Below are positions 48,115-59,482 of a DNA stretch of 64,000 nucleotides, one piece after another. Origin of the DNA: Pseudofabraea citricarpa (Eukaryota; Ascomycota; Leotiomycetes; Helotiales; Dermateaceae); NCBI GenBank assembly GCA_029641185.1, contig JAPWGK010000021.1, positions 310,001 through 374,000 on the forward strand, written 5' to 3'. Made by a program: the position numbers and the translations under genes. The notes beneath the pieces were generated by a model, which was not told where the DNA came from, ran no database searches, and saw only the letters and a program-made list of their open reading frames with translations. Position 1 is the stretch's first letter, and every line of letters begins with the position of its first letter.

Positions 48115-49531
48115 ATGAACGGATTTACGAGCGACGCGAAATCTCTTTCTGTCTGTTTATAATTCCGACCATTTCAGCCATCGTAAATTTCTAATCAAAC
48201 TCGTAGGAAGGGAGCTCAAGCACGGTTGCCATCATCGGCGCAGGACCAGTCGGCTTGTATGCGGCATTACTGCTAGGAAAAGCGGGTATTGATGTACATG
48301 TGTTCGACAGTGAGCACTTTGTATTACAGTCTCCGAGAGCGATCGCGTAAGAAAATTAGTTAACATTTTGATTTACAAACAAACACTGACAAGACCAGTT
48401 ATTTCCCAGTGGTTCTAGATGACTTTAGAAGAGCTGGGATTTTTGACGACGTCGTCGCTGCAGGGTACAAGAATACCATCGGTGCTTCGTGGAGGAAGCC
48501 AAAGAATGGAGGCAGACTTGCACACGTAGGTGGAGGCGACCCAACAAAATTTGCTATCCATCTTGGACAACATGAGTTAGCCAACATTATGCTCGAACAT
48601 CTGAAAAAACATCCAAATGTCAAGGTGCAGTTCGATACTCGACTCGAAGCGTTCGAAGACTTTGAGTCTGAAGACAGCGTAGTTGCACATCTTGTCCATG
48701 GACCTGGGAAAACGCCACTAAAACACAACTCACGGTTCTTAATTGGTGCTGATGGAGGTCGAAGCACAGTTCGAAAACTCTCAGGCATTTCTTTGGAAGG
48801 ATTCACGTGGGATGATTTCCAGATCGTTGCTGCGAACATATTTTATGACTTGGACACCTTCTCGGACTGGGGCCCCGCAAATTTTATAGTTGATCCAGAG
48901 CTGTGGTCTATTATTGCAAAGACGGGAACTAAAACGGAGAAAGGATATGAGTGGCGTGTCGCTACCGGAGAAAGGAATGTACAAGGAGAAGAGTGGGATG
49001 AGAAGAAGGCACTGGGACGACTGAGAAAGAGGCTGGAGTTACTTTTACCGGGTCCCCTCGAGAAGGTGGAAGTCGTCCAAATATCCCCGTATAAAATGCA
49101 CCAGCGCTGTGCACCCACATTTCGAAAAGGGAATATTGTGCTAGCTGGCGATGCAGCCCATGTAAGTGTTCTACTTATTATGTGAACTCCTCGCCACCTA
49201 TTTCTAACACTTCTAGCTCACTAATCCCGTCGGCGGTCTTGGCCTGACCACGGGACTAATGGATGCATCACACCTGGCTCGTGACCTTTGTCATATCCTC
49301 CTAGAAGGGAAACCTTCAAGTCTTCTTGATTCATATGCGGAAGTTCGTCGCGGCGTCTTTATAAACTATACAAGTCCGACAGCCACTGCGAACCGGCAAC
49401 GCTTGGTAGGCACTGATCCAAAGACAGTAAAGGAGAGGGAAAATCTGTTCGCCAAAATTAACGAAGTGGATGTTGATTTCCTCAGAAACATGTTTGAAGC
49501 TGAGATGAACATTTCCACAGCTAGAGATTGA
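48115..49531 (+). CDS. FAD-dependent aromatic monooxygenase, PheA/TfdB-like (417 aa)
   Basis: A flavoprotein that hydroxylates an aromatic or related substrate with NAD(P)H and oxygen. Exons 48115..48150, 48207..48346, 48399..49161 and 49217..49531 give 417 residues. The dinucleotide motif GAGPVG is at 23-28. SPRAIAYFPVVLDDF spans the second intron and is typical of the phenol 2-monooxygenase group, as is the DG motif in LIGADGGRSTVRK. The GD motif LAGDAAH lies at the end of exon 3 and continues in exon 4 as LTNPVGGLGLTTGLMDA. It lacks the C-terminal thioredoxin-like domain of full-length phenol hydroxylases and is therefore the short form. The first intron donor (GTCTGT) is weak but the phase fits. 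Location suggests a role with the upstream decarboxylase; this is inference. Confidence 0.9.
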
Positions 49532-50110
49532 ATATCGAATAAAGATGAAAGAGAGGATGTAGATAGAACCGGATACTGGTCATACACAACTATACTGATA
49601 GGCTGGAGGTACAAAGCGGCGAGTAATGGAAAACTTATTTCTCTCTGCTCTTGTAGAGTATGTATCATGAACGCCTATTTTTATCTTACAATTGCAAACT
49701 ATTGGCTTGATCCACGTCCTTCAAACGTTGCGGTGTAACAATTATTATTAATGCCCGTATCCAAGAAATGGTTGAAATGTATAACAGTGTAAATCCAATA
49801 TAAAATCAAATCCAAGGTAAAATCCAAAAATTACTAATCGCAGTAAACGAGAACTCATGCTCCCACTCCCACTCCCACTCCTCCCTCAAGTACCACTTGC
49901 TCAGTAGGAGTACCCAGGAGCCTGTTGGCCTACCCTCGCTGAGACTACTGCGACATGGGCACAGGCTGAATCTAAAATCAGCAGATGGACTGCGTATAGG
50001 TACAAATACCCATAGGGCACCGTCCTCGACTCCTCGGTCTGGATAGCATGCCGAGATAGACAGCGCCCTCCGTCTCGCCTTCTCTTCCGATCCACTTGAA
50101 TGACAGTCGT
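49532..50110. other. Convergent spacer
   Basis: 3' flanks of the monooxygenase and of the small minus-strand gene. It includes a short ACTCCC tandem repeat near 49861-49880. No gene supported. Confidence 0.55.
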
Positions 50111-50568
50111 TTAGACCTGTCTGACTCCATACTGAACCCGGCGGCTAGGCTTCGCTGCTCCCACTTCGTACTTCTCTCGATCGCTGACCAAGCGCTCCTG
50201 TTTATCTTGCAGGGTTTTCAAGTGAGATTCGTGCATTTTGACTGCTTTTGGATGGTCATGAGGGTAGTTTTGTAGGAATTTGGATCTCGCATCGATCTCC
50301 CTGTATCATTTTTGATTAGTAAATTTTCGATCGTCTCTTGGTACATCGGGTAATGGCTTTACCTTTGGCCTCGAAATTCTAATCTTTTAGCCAGGGGCAC
50401 CATCCTTAAATTCTGCTCCGGTGTAAGGATCCAGGAAGTGCCGTTCATAATCTCAACATCGAACTGATGCCTAAGTGGGGTTTGCCTCTCTACTTCCTGA
50501 TCTTTTAAGGCCCCTAGACGTTTGTAATTTTCGTAGTCCTGCAACTGCTTGCCAACGTATCCAGGCAT
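50111..50568 (-). CDS. Small unrecognised protein (131 aa)
   Basis: Two minus-strand exons, 50568..50363 and 50300..50111, joined by a 62-base GT-AG intron in phase, give 131 residues. The sequence is highly charged and probably helical: MPGYVGKQLQDYENYKRLG at the start, WILTPEQNLRMVPLAKRLEF before the junction, then REIDARSKFLQNYPHDHPK and TLQDKQERLVSDREKYEVG. It ends RRVQYGVRQV. No signal peptide, membrane helix or zinc motif is visible. The smooth continuation of Lys/Glu/Gln-rich sequence over the junction supports a real spliced gene. I do not recognise the family and assign no function. Confidence 0.6.
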
Positions 50569-52013
50569 GGTTTCAAAATGATGATACGTAAAGAGCCGTT
50601 AGCAGAATGGAGTTCAAAAATGGATTTAATGGATGATGAATAAGTTGGCAATATGCAGAGGGTAGCAGAGAAAAGATAAATCCTTTTTAATTCTTGGCTT
50701 ATATCTCGAACTCAGCATTACAACTTCATTGTTTCTCTAGTAGCTGCCTAGGTACGCGTCATAGAGCAAGACAAAGAAAAAAAGCCTTTGAACAACTGGA
50801 TCAGTATGAAACTCAAGATGAGAGTAAACGTGGCTGCCTCGGACTGCCCAACGAACCAAAAACCCAGTATAAATGGGTCTACTTAAAAGCAGAGACGCTA
50901 TTCAAAGAGATGTGAGATTGAAGTGCAGCATGCGTGGATCAGTTAGCACAGATTAGAAGAAATAAAACCATACACTAATCTGGATGTCTTTAAACATTCT
51001 TTGTCTGACCGAGGTGACAAGCTTAATATTACGAGACCTATAAAGGCGATTTTTCTTCTTCGTGTTCTCAAATGAATTTGAGGATAACCTAATTTATAAC
51101 CTTAACTCATGATCTTATCCTTTTTAGCTTTGACTAGCTAATTCCTAGCCTTTGAGATCGAGATACTTTGTTCTTAGAAAACAGTCACGAGTGTATATAT
51201 AGATTAGATTTGCCGTGGCATAGGCCAGTTTCTTACAGATTCGGTAAAAAAGAAATTATTCATGTTTTGCGAAGGAGATCTAAGAGAATCCACTAGTCTT
51301 CTTTCAGCTGCCAACATCTATTACTTAGATCGCATATTACACACTGTATGTGCCATCAGTACATGTTGTTCTAATGATCATGTGACTAGAATATCCGCGG
51401 TAAACAATACTGATAGATAACAGGAACTAGTTAATTCATTGTTATGCTAGCTTTTCGGGCATTCTGGCTGGGTTTAAGCCCCTCCGAAATATGCTCTCTG
51501 CACGAACTATCACCCGTGAGATCATAATCGTACGCTTAATTTCCACTCGATCCTCCCCTTAACCCACGCGTTTTCAGGAAATAAAACTAATCAGCGTCGT
51601 GCTTTGGACTGAAGATCATCCCAAGCGAACCGGGGTGTTGAACTCCTGCCCTATTGTGTAATATACCGCGAAAGGGATGTTTCAATGTCTAATTGTCCTA
51701 GATTCCTGTGAACACCAGCTGATTGCACTAAATTCCTGAACTAGATTCCTGCACTGAATACTAGCCAATTATACTAAACTCCAGAGCTGCATTCCTGCAC
51801 TGAACACAAGCTAATAATACTAAATTCCTAAGCTGCATGCCTGTACTGAATATCAGCTAAATCTAAAACTGGCAGGTTTGCTCTTGGCGACTCAGGGATT
51901 TAAATAAACACCTGCAACACCACCTTTCTGGAGATGGACCTCAATCCACCATATCACGATCGCTAAAGGTTTCAAGATTCGCAGTCAACCAGTGACCCCA
52001 AATTGAAGCAGGC
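50569..52013. other. AT-rich spacer with a minisatellite
   Basis: No supported gene. It contains a degenerate 43-46 base tandem repeat, listed separately, just before the F-box-like gene. Confidence 0.5.
51701..51870 (+). repeat. Minisatellite, about four units of 43-46 bases
   Basis: The element ATTCCTG...CTGAA...AGCTAAT...ACTAAATTCCT recurs at offsets of 43, 46 and 46 bases (starts near 51702, 51745, 51791 and 51837). Units are diverged, so the array is old. Confidence 0.7.
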
Positions 52014-53348
52014 ATGTCCGATACGATCATTGGAGAAGGGTATTATTCTTGTTCTGCATGCTACTTAGCCAGTGCTTATTATTCTGCAGTCAGCTGGCCT
52101 GTTTGGAAAGCTTTCCAAACGAGCTTAAACGTCTGGTGATATATAATCTCGACGACGTCAGCCTCCGAAAGCTGATACATTCATCACCATCTTTCCGGCA
52201 AGTATACTTACATGAGCGAGCTTTCATATTCCGCGGTGTCGATTCGGTACTTGTCGCGCAAGCATTAAATGCACATGAGGCTGCGAATGTATGGGCTGTG
52301 GATCCTCCTCTCGAGACGGAGGATGATAGAAAACTCCTTGTCCGTAATTTTATGAAACGACTAACTACTTGGACTGTAGGCGATAATATCATGCCGATAT
52401 TTAGTTGCCAACAATTGTTTGCTGCCGCAAGAGTCCATCAAATTGTCGAATCTATAGCAATTCATTATATGCGGTGGGCATGGAACGCAAGTGTATTGCC
52501 GCAAAATCCTACGATTTCTGCTGTCCAAGATATACCCCTCTCCCCGACGGAAAAGTTCCGGATCTATCGAGCTCTTTACAACACACAAATTTTCTGTTAT
52601 CTATTTGGAGATCGCCGGTACTCCATTCAGATTGAAGAGCCCTTTTTCCTGCCTGGGCCACTAGCTGATCCCCACTACTGGAACCCATCTGAAATAGGCC
52701 CCCTTTACTTTCGCCGCTTTGCCTTTTGGGAGACAGAGGAAATAACATGTATAAATGAATATATGATCTCAAGCTACACTCCCATACTAAAGGAGTGCGA
52801 AAACGATTTGTCGAGAGAATCACCAAGATTCGCAGATGCACGAGACATTTACACCCCAGAGGGAAGTTTTGAGGTCTTTCAGGATTGTACGTGGCCCCAT
52901 CCACAAAGTACAGCTTTCAGCAATTTTCTAATCTCAATTAGCACCTCACTACAGGGACCATCGAGATAGCCTCATCTCGAATGGCCTTATAGTTTTCTCT
53001 GAAATACTCAACGCTCAGAGTCATGAAGAACGCGTGGAGCTTGTTGCGGGCGCGATATCATACTGTGGCAGCGCTTCGTTACATGGGCTTCTAAATCAGC
53101 TCCCCGGGGAGTTATACGGCGATGATCTCAAGTATCCCAAGAACATGAAGACTTTCGACATACCAGCCTTTACAAACGATAGCATTCCTCTAGGTGCGCC
53201 CAACAAAGCATGCTCATGGGCCGTAAAACTCGATCCTCGTTTCCCTTACAATTCCCCAAGAACGACGGGGCTTAGACGATGGGGCTATGTAATGTGGGAT
53301 GCTTTCCGATTAGATGCCGCCGGTTTGGACGACAACACCGTATTCTAA
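52014..53348 (+). CDS. F-box-like protein (406 aa)
   Basis: Three exons, 52014..52039, 52090..52890 and 52955..53348, give 406 residues. The N-terminus after the short first exon reads LACLESFPNELKRLVIYNL followed by VSLRKLIHSSPSFRQVYL, matching the F-box-like pattern common in large fungal families (L/FP.EL, LxxL, SPxxxxVY). The rest is helical with no repeats. The first ATG (52014) joins in phase through a 50-base intron, which is preferred over the later ATG at 52058 inside that intron. The second intron uses a weak donor (GTGGCC at 52891); without it the frame stops at 52967. The last exon continues with DHRDSLISNGLIVFSEIL and EERVELV. Such proteins may recruit substrates to SCF ubiquitin ligases; the target is unknown. 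Confidence 0.7.
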
Positions 53349-55933
53349 TTATAGATGACAAGAATTCGAATATCAGTTCTGCTTTATTGAGTGTTAGGTG
53401 ATGTAATATGGCGAACGATAGGTTTTGTTTTGCGCAGAAGTGGCAGGAAGGCATCTACCCTTAGTTATCATTAATTTCAGTCAATGCAGCAATTTAACCA
53501 GACGAAACAGTGCAAGCTTGGGCTTTTGTATAAAATGTAGAGAAAGGTAGGACTTGGTGACTCGTGTGAATGAGCGTGTTGGAGTATAGATCTTGGGCCT
53601 TCGTGTGTATATTCAGAATATGGATATCCCTACACTATACTAGAAACCAAATCGTAGGATTTAGGCAGGGGCTCGAAAATGCATGTATAGGATAAGATTC
53701 CCGTCGACGCCTTGCTTAACGCTACACTTGTTAGTAATATAACAGGGGTTAATAGAATTCTGCGTCGATAACTAATCTCTGAAAAGAATAATCCGAAATA
53801 TAATATCAAAAGTTATGTGGAAATTTTATTTTCGCTAAGAAAAATAACAAGTAAAATCCAAAGTCTTTAATTCTAAACTCGAATCTTATTTTATCACAAA
53901 TTCAAATTAAACAGCTTTAGATATAACTAATATATGAAAAAAAAAAATTATTAAAAGATGTTTGGTCACCAGGTTAATTAAATAGAATTATGTAAAAAGA
54001 TGATTTTAGTTATCCGTTTAGGATTCTGATAACCCTTGTTAAACAGACTTGTTCTGTTTATTAATAGAACTAAATTATGTGCCTACGTTAAATAAGGAAC
54101 CCGACAGATCCGCAGCATCTTCGTATACCTAAGTTAACTAGGCTCTTAAAAATTAAGGGTTGTACTTATATGCCAGTTTAGATTGTCCGAGGAGGGCTGA
54201 GGATATCACTTCGAAGGGCTATTTAAGCACATCTTTGACTTGCTAAATTAAGTTGAATAATCCCCAAATTCCGACTAGACCAATAGGGTCCAACCCAGGT
54301 TTGGTAAGGATCCTTGGAATAAAAGTAGCATGAGAACAAGAACGGATATTTTTAAAAAATATTGATAAGCTTGAAGAGGTAGACATACCTTGGGCAATGG
54401 AATCTGTAAAATTCAATAGATAAATTGTTTAGAAATAGAGCGGCGACACTATAGTAACTAACCGTGTTGGAAGCAAACATGAAAACTGTCGTCTGGGATT
54501 ACCACAGGAATTAGAATCAAAGCTGCGCCCGAGGCTTATGCCACTAATAGGAGGCATTAGCAGGGAAAGACTATCATTCGCTTCACGTTGACAAGTTAAA
54601 GACATATCAAGGTAAATAAGTACAGGTACTTCGATTAGAGTTCTTATGCTGAGCTAATCTGGTTTTTATAATACCCGAATCTGTTTTGTTAAGCATATTT
54701 ACATAACAAGTCTTAAGAATGAACTACTAGCCCCTGTTATCACCAGAACTTGAAATTAAGTGCGATGTCACACAAGGCATAGAAAGTGGATTTTATTGGC
54801 CTTGAGGTGAAGCGACACATGGGACGGCCCGAATCTAATTCCTCATATTGAAAATCCCCTCCATTCCTTAAATAACTTTACCAAGGTAATCACCAGCTTC
54901 GAACTAAGTACCATTTGAATGTTTTGAAAAGAGATTTATTCTTGATATAGTCCCACCAAAATGAGTAGCATTTTGCTGTCAGTAATAAGGCTGTTGGAGC
55001 TTCGAAAGTTTTATCAGTCAGGCGCAAATTAACCGAGCCATCAGCAAGTCCCGTTTACACAGTTGTTTAAACTTCAAGTTAACTACTTTGTAGAGTAGGT
55101 TTCGCTTGAAATTTACATTTTTATTCATAATTGCCTCCCGTTCGACGACACGGCTATCCACGAAGTAACTACCAGAGGCGTGTTTATCTCGTGTGGCTTC
55201 GCAGCTGGATGAAACCATATGTGTTAGTACAGAACTCATAACACGTGAATTGCGGAGAGGTGACGGTTTGAGACAAGCGTCCATATACATGACAAACTCA
55301 ATATGAGGCTTGGAATGTCTACAATTCACATGGACACAGCAAATTCTTCTCGTGAAGAATCGCGGCGTCAAGCCTCCACGGCAGCATTTACCTCTTCGTA
55401 CTTTGTTTACCACCAAGCTGAAATCTAGCTCAATTCTTTTCCCCAGAAACAGAATGTTTTCAGTCTTTTTGTCGTCTGAACTAAAACCTAAGCTCTAGAT
55501 GAAGTTAATCGTCGAGCAAGATGGGGGGATTGTGGCTTTTTGGCGCTGGAAAATCGTTCGATATTCTTGCAGACGAATGCCTTTTATGAGCGTCGATGCG
55601 TTCCAAATGCACTCAGCTATGAAACCACAACAACAAAACGGAATGAGGGGGATGATAACGGCAATATTCCTAAGGTTCAAAATATTTTCACCTATATAAA
55701 CAGTGGCTCTCGTTGCCGTCATCAAACCAGATATCATTCATCACTCTTTTCCTTTTCATTCTATTCACAACTGCTCAGCTTAACAATTTCTCAACTCCCC
55801 ATCCCTTTCTAGTCCTCTTGTCTCACTTTCCCGCCTTCTCATCTTATATTTTCCTTCCGACCTCTTCTCATCTTCCACTCGTACCGGTCCATTTTCCACT
55901 TTTCTTTTAACAATATTCCAATCATCACCAAGC
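53349..55933. other. 2.6-kb AT-rich gene-free region, then lipoxygenase promoter
   Basis: 53.4 to about 55 kb is very AT-rich with stops in all frames and short poly-A tracts (near 53938). It looks like decayed DNA, but I recognise no ancestral gene. The last 200 bases are strongly pyrimidine-rich, consistent with a fungal promoter or leader for the gene at 55934. A 132-codon minus frame at 55018..55416 was not accepted. Confidence 0.5.
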
Positions 55934-58290
55934 ATGGCAGCCGCATTAAGAGAAATCACAAGCGACATCCAAAGAGACGTGCAAGAGGTGCTGGGCAAGA
56001 AGCAAAGCCCATCAACCGGCAACCAAAATGATGTGCATGGAGCAAACGGGGCCAACGGGGCCAACGGTACCAACGGCTCCAGCAAGACGAACGGCAGCAT
56101 CGAGGCGAAGATGTTCCCTCCACCAGCTGCACCCGATGCGCTTCGCCAGTTCAACCACAGCCTGTTCGCAGCGCAGATGGCGCAGAAGTCGATTTTCCCT
56201 CGGATGACGACCAGCGAAGGCTCGCGTTTGAAACTGCCAGACGGGAAGCTTCCCGGGATTGCGGAGGGGACGTACCATTCGACGAGGCTGGCGATGGCCG
56301 AGATGCACCAGATGATCGAGAAGAGGTATTGCACTTTTTGGTTTTTTTTTTCTTTCCTCTCTCTTTAATCTACTGACTGGCCACGGCAAGATTTGAGTCC
56401 TTCTTCGACATGGCCAACTTCGAGCCAACTATCCCGCAAGGCCTCAGTCTCGATGCCCAGAGACTTCTGTATAACTGGCTGGAGCCTGGAACGGCAACGC
56501 ACTCGTACCCGCCCGACTGCACCTATCCGCCATGTCTCTCCATGATCCCCTTGGACGACCAGACCAATCTCCTAGCCATCTTCAACGCCGCGAGGCTATT
56601 CGACACGGGGCTCCTTCTCCGTCGCGTCATCCCAGCTCATATATCCGACTGGATCTATGGCACGCCCGAGGCAAACACCATGGCGGGATGCGAGGAGCAG
56701 AACCAGAAACTCCGCGCTGAAGACCTGAATATCGGCCAAGAACTCAACGTCGCTGACCGCCCTGACTGGTATACGGATGCCGTCTTCGCCCAGCAGTCCT
56801 TCACTGGACCTAACCCGACGACTATCGCTGTGGCACCGGCTGAATGGGTATCCAGATTCGTCGACGCTGCGAAGGCGCAGAAGAACGACGACATGTATAA
56901 GCTCCTCAGCAGCGCCGAGGCCGATTCGCTATTCATCCAGGACTACAGCTACTTCCGGTCAGCAGTTGGAGCGGCTGCTGATGCGGAGCTTACCTCGCAA
57001 GATGGGAAACGCTTCGGCTGTGCTGCTGTGAGTCTGTTCCAGCTGAATTCCGACGGCCGTCTACATCCGCTCTCGATTGTGCTTGACTATAAGGGAAGCA
57101 TGGAGAAGTCGGTCGTAGTCTTCAACCAGCGTCTCCGCGAGAGCGACTCGAACAAGACGGAGCATGACGACTGGGCCTGGCGCTATGCGAAGGTGTGCAG
57201 TCAGGTATCGGACTGGACCCGTCATGAAGTCGAGGTTCACCTCACGCACTGCCATTTCGTCGAGGAAGCTACCATCGTCGCAGCATACCGATCCTTCCCA
57301 CCAGAACACGTCGTGTTCCGACTTCTCAAGCCTCACTGGTATGTGTTCTTTCGTCTTGCTCTTACATCTCCTTAGCGAAGCTAACCAAGCCAAACAAAAT
57401 GCAGGCTCAAAACCCTCTCGTTGAACGCCGCAGCCCGGTCATCTCTCGTGCCCAACATCGTGACGCAGATCAACGGGTTCAGCGAGAAGCAGACGTACGC
57501 CTTCATCATGAACGCGTACAAGACGTTCGACTGGACGGCGAACTACATCCCGAACGACCTGAAGGCGCGCGGGTTTAGCGAGGCGACGCTGCAGCAGGAC
57601 AAGCGATTCCACAACTACGCGTACGCCAAGAACATGAGCCTGATGTGGCCGGTGCTGTATGAGTTCGTCAGCAGCGTGCTCGCCATCTTCTACCAGAGCG
57701 ACGACGACGTGCGCCGCGATGCGCAGATCGCCAGCTGGTGTAGCGAGATGCAGAGTCCCTCGGGCGGCCAGATGCCTTCGTTCCCAAGCATCCAGACGCT
57801 CGACGAGCTGGCCAAGGCTGTCGTCATGTGCATCCACATCGCGTCCCCCCTGCACAATTCAGTTAACTACTTGCAGTGCTACTATCAAGCATTCGTGCCG
57901 AGCAAGCCTGCGAGTCTGATGGCACGCCTCCCTCAGACCTTGCAGGAACTGCAGACTTACCGCGAAGCTGATATGATGAACGCCCTGCCTGTCAAGGACG
58001 CCGACTCGACCGTCTGGCTCATGAGCTCGCAGCTTCCTTATCTGCTCAGCTACCGTGTCGCTGAGGATCAGACGTTGCTGAACTATGCCCAGTCGCTCAA
58101 GGTGCTCGCGAATCAGAATCTCGCCGAGGGTAAAGAGTGGGCGGACGTCGCTAAGGCGGCGGATCAGTTCTATGATAACCTGAATGACCTGGGACGCAAG
58201 TTTCAGGAGAACAGCCAGGTTATGGATAAGGATATTGTCGGGTATCACGTCATGAACCCAGATGAGTTGGCGGTTTCGGTCTTGATCTAG
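55934..58290 (+). CDS. Lipoxygenase (741 aa)
   Basis: A non-heme iron or manganese dioxygenase that makes hydroperoxides from polyunsaturated fatty acids. Exons 55934..56325, 56391..57338 and 57405..58290 give 741 residues. Metal ligands are readable: His414 and His419 (H-x4-H in EVHLTHCHFVEEATIV), His597 and Asn601 in PLHNSVNYLQCYY, and the C-terminal Ile741. FRLLKPHW|LKTLSLNAAARSSLV crosses the second intron and matches the family. There is no signal peptide, so unlike secreted fungal Mn-lipoxygenases this enzyme is probably intracellular. Residues 36-47 form a GAN-GAN-GAN-GTN repeat followed by Ser/Asn in a flexible N-terminus. Metal type and positional specificity cannot be read. The gene is intact. 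Confidence 0.95.
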
Positions 58291-59482
58291 AGGGGGGTGA
58301 TGGACACACACTCATTTAGCACCTTTTGATTTTGCTTCCCTTTGTCCACCGTATCTTGAATTTCATCTAATTGGTTATTTAATTAAAAAGTATAAAAGGT
58401 AGATAGGGATTCTATCTTCCTTTTCAGAAGACGGGTTAAGGGGGCGATCGAATTATATATAACAATCGTTAATCAAATCAAAAAGTTCGTTGTGGTTTCC
58501 ATCGCTTAACTTCTTGACCTCGATATCTTTTCTCCGGCTGTGCAGAAACTTATTTCTCCGCAAAGCATTTTTTTATTTATCCGAGAGATAAGGTAAGTAG
58601 GTGCTTTCACACTCAAGAAAGAAAGTACGAGAACTGAAGCTTGGCTACTACTAAATATTATTCAAGTGGTGCTGCCCACCTTTCTTTCTTTCGTACATTG
58701 CATTTCATGTCTTGTCGCAACTGATCTGTTTAATATTAACTCAAAAATAGTGATATTGACAACAGCATCGAGAGAGAAGACAGGGGGAAAACGGGAAGAT
58801 ATGCTACCGGCCGCAAAACCAACCGTCAAGAGATGCTAGCTTTCACTTTCGGGATGGCTCTCCGAAATGTTTTTGCGAGCTGTGGCGTGCTGAGTTTGTT
58901 CTAGGGGTACCTATGCTCCCTATATTGTCTCATAAATAAATGAGGGCAGCTTGCCTGACATAAGTACAAGCCTCATATAAGGGAAAGTGGAGCCTATTTG
59001 CAATCACCTCACATCAATTTTACAGAGTACGGCATGTTCATGATTTCAGTATCTGGAAAAAGAAAACGCTTAATTCAGGCCACTGCTATGGACTTATAGA
59101 ATGACATCAAAAGACAACGCTATCCTCCGTAGAAGTAAGACCGAGAAAAATGCCAGAAACAACGCTGTCCTCCGTAGAGGTAAATTGAAACAAAAGAAAT
59201 CCCAAAAGACAACGCTGTGCTTCGTAGAGGCAGAAAGAAAAAAAAGAAAAGAAACAAGAAAATGCAAAAAAGACAACGCTATCCAAGAGTTTCCGACCTT
59301 ATTAACTCCGACCATGCTTCCTGTCCAGGGTATCCATAAACCCAATATAAACGCCTTCTGCCACCAATTATTTTTGAATTTTTGACCGGGTATCTCATTT
59401 CCAGCTGCAGTCCGGCAGCTCTATGCCCAGTATCCTTAACTCCGTATGATGCACCTTCTCTTTAATATTTTTGTTGGGGTTT
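58291..59482. other. Convergent spacer with a minisatellite
   Basis: 3' flanks of the lipoxygenase and of the PCI-domain gene. No gene supported. A tandem repeat lies at about 59106-59285. Confidence 0.55.
59106..59285 (+). repeat. Minisatellite with core GACAACGCT(A/G)TCCTCCGTAGAGG
   Basis: The core containing CAACGCT occurs at 59115, 59160, 59210 and 59274, spaced 45, 50 and 64 bases. Cores are well kept (CCGTAGA(A/G) in three), while A-rich linkers vary in length, which explains the drift in period. It is open as a 94-codon plus frame, but that is a product of the repeat and not a convincing gene. Confidence 0.75.

Noticed and set aside
55018..55416. 132-codon minus-strand frame in AT-rich DNA
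   Set aside because: No conserved motif; composition like the surrounding decayed DNA.
59101..59385. 94-codon plus-strand frame
   Set aside because: It is the translation of the minisatellite, Lys/Arg-rich because of A-rich linkers.
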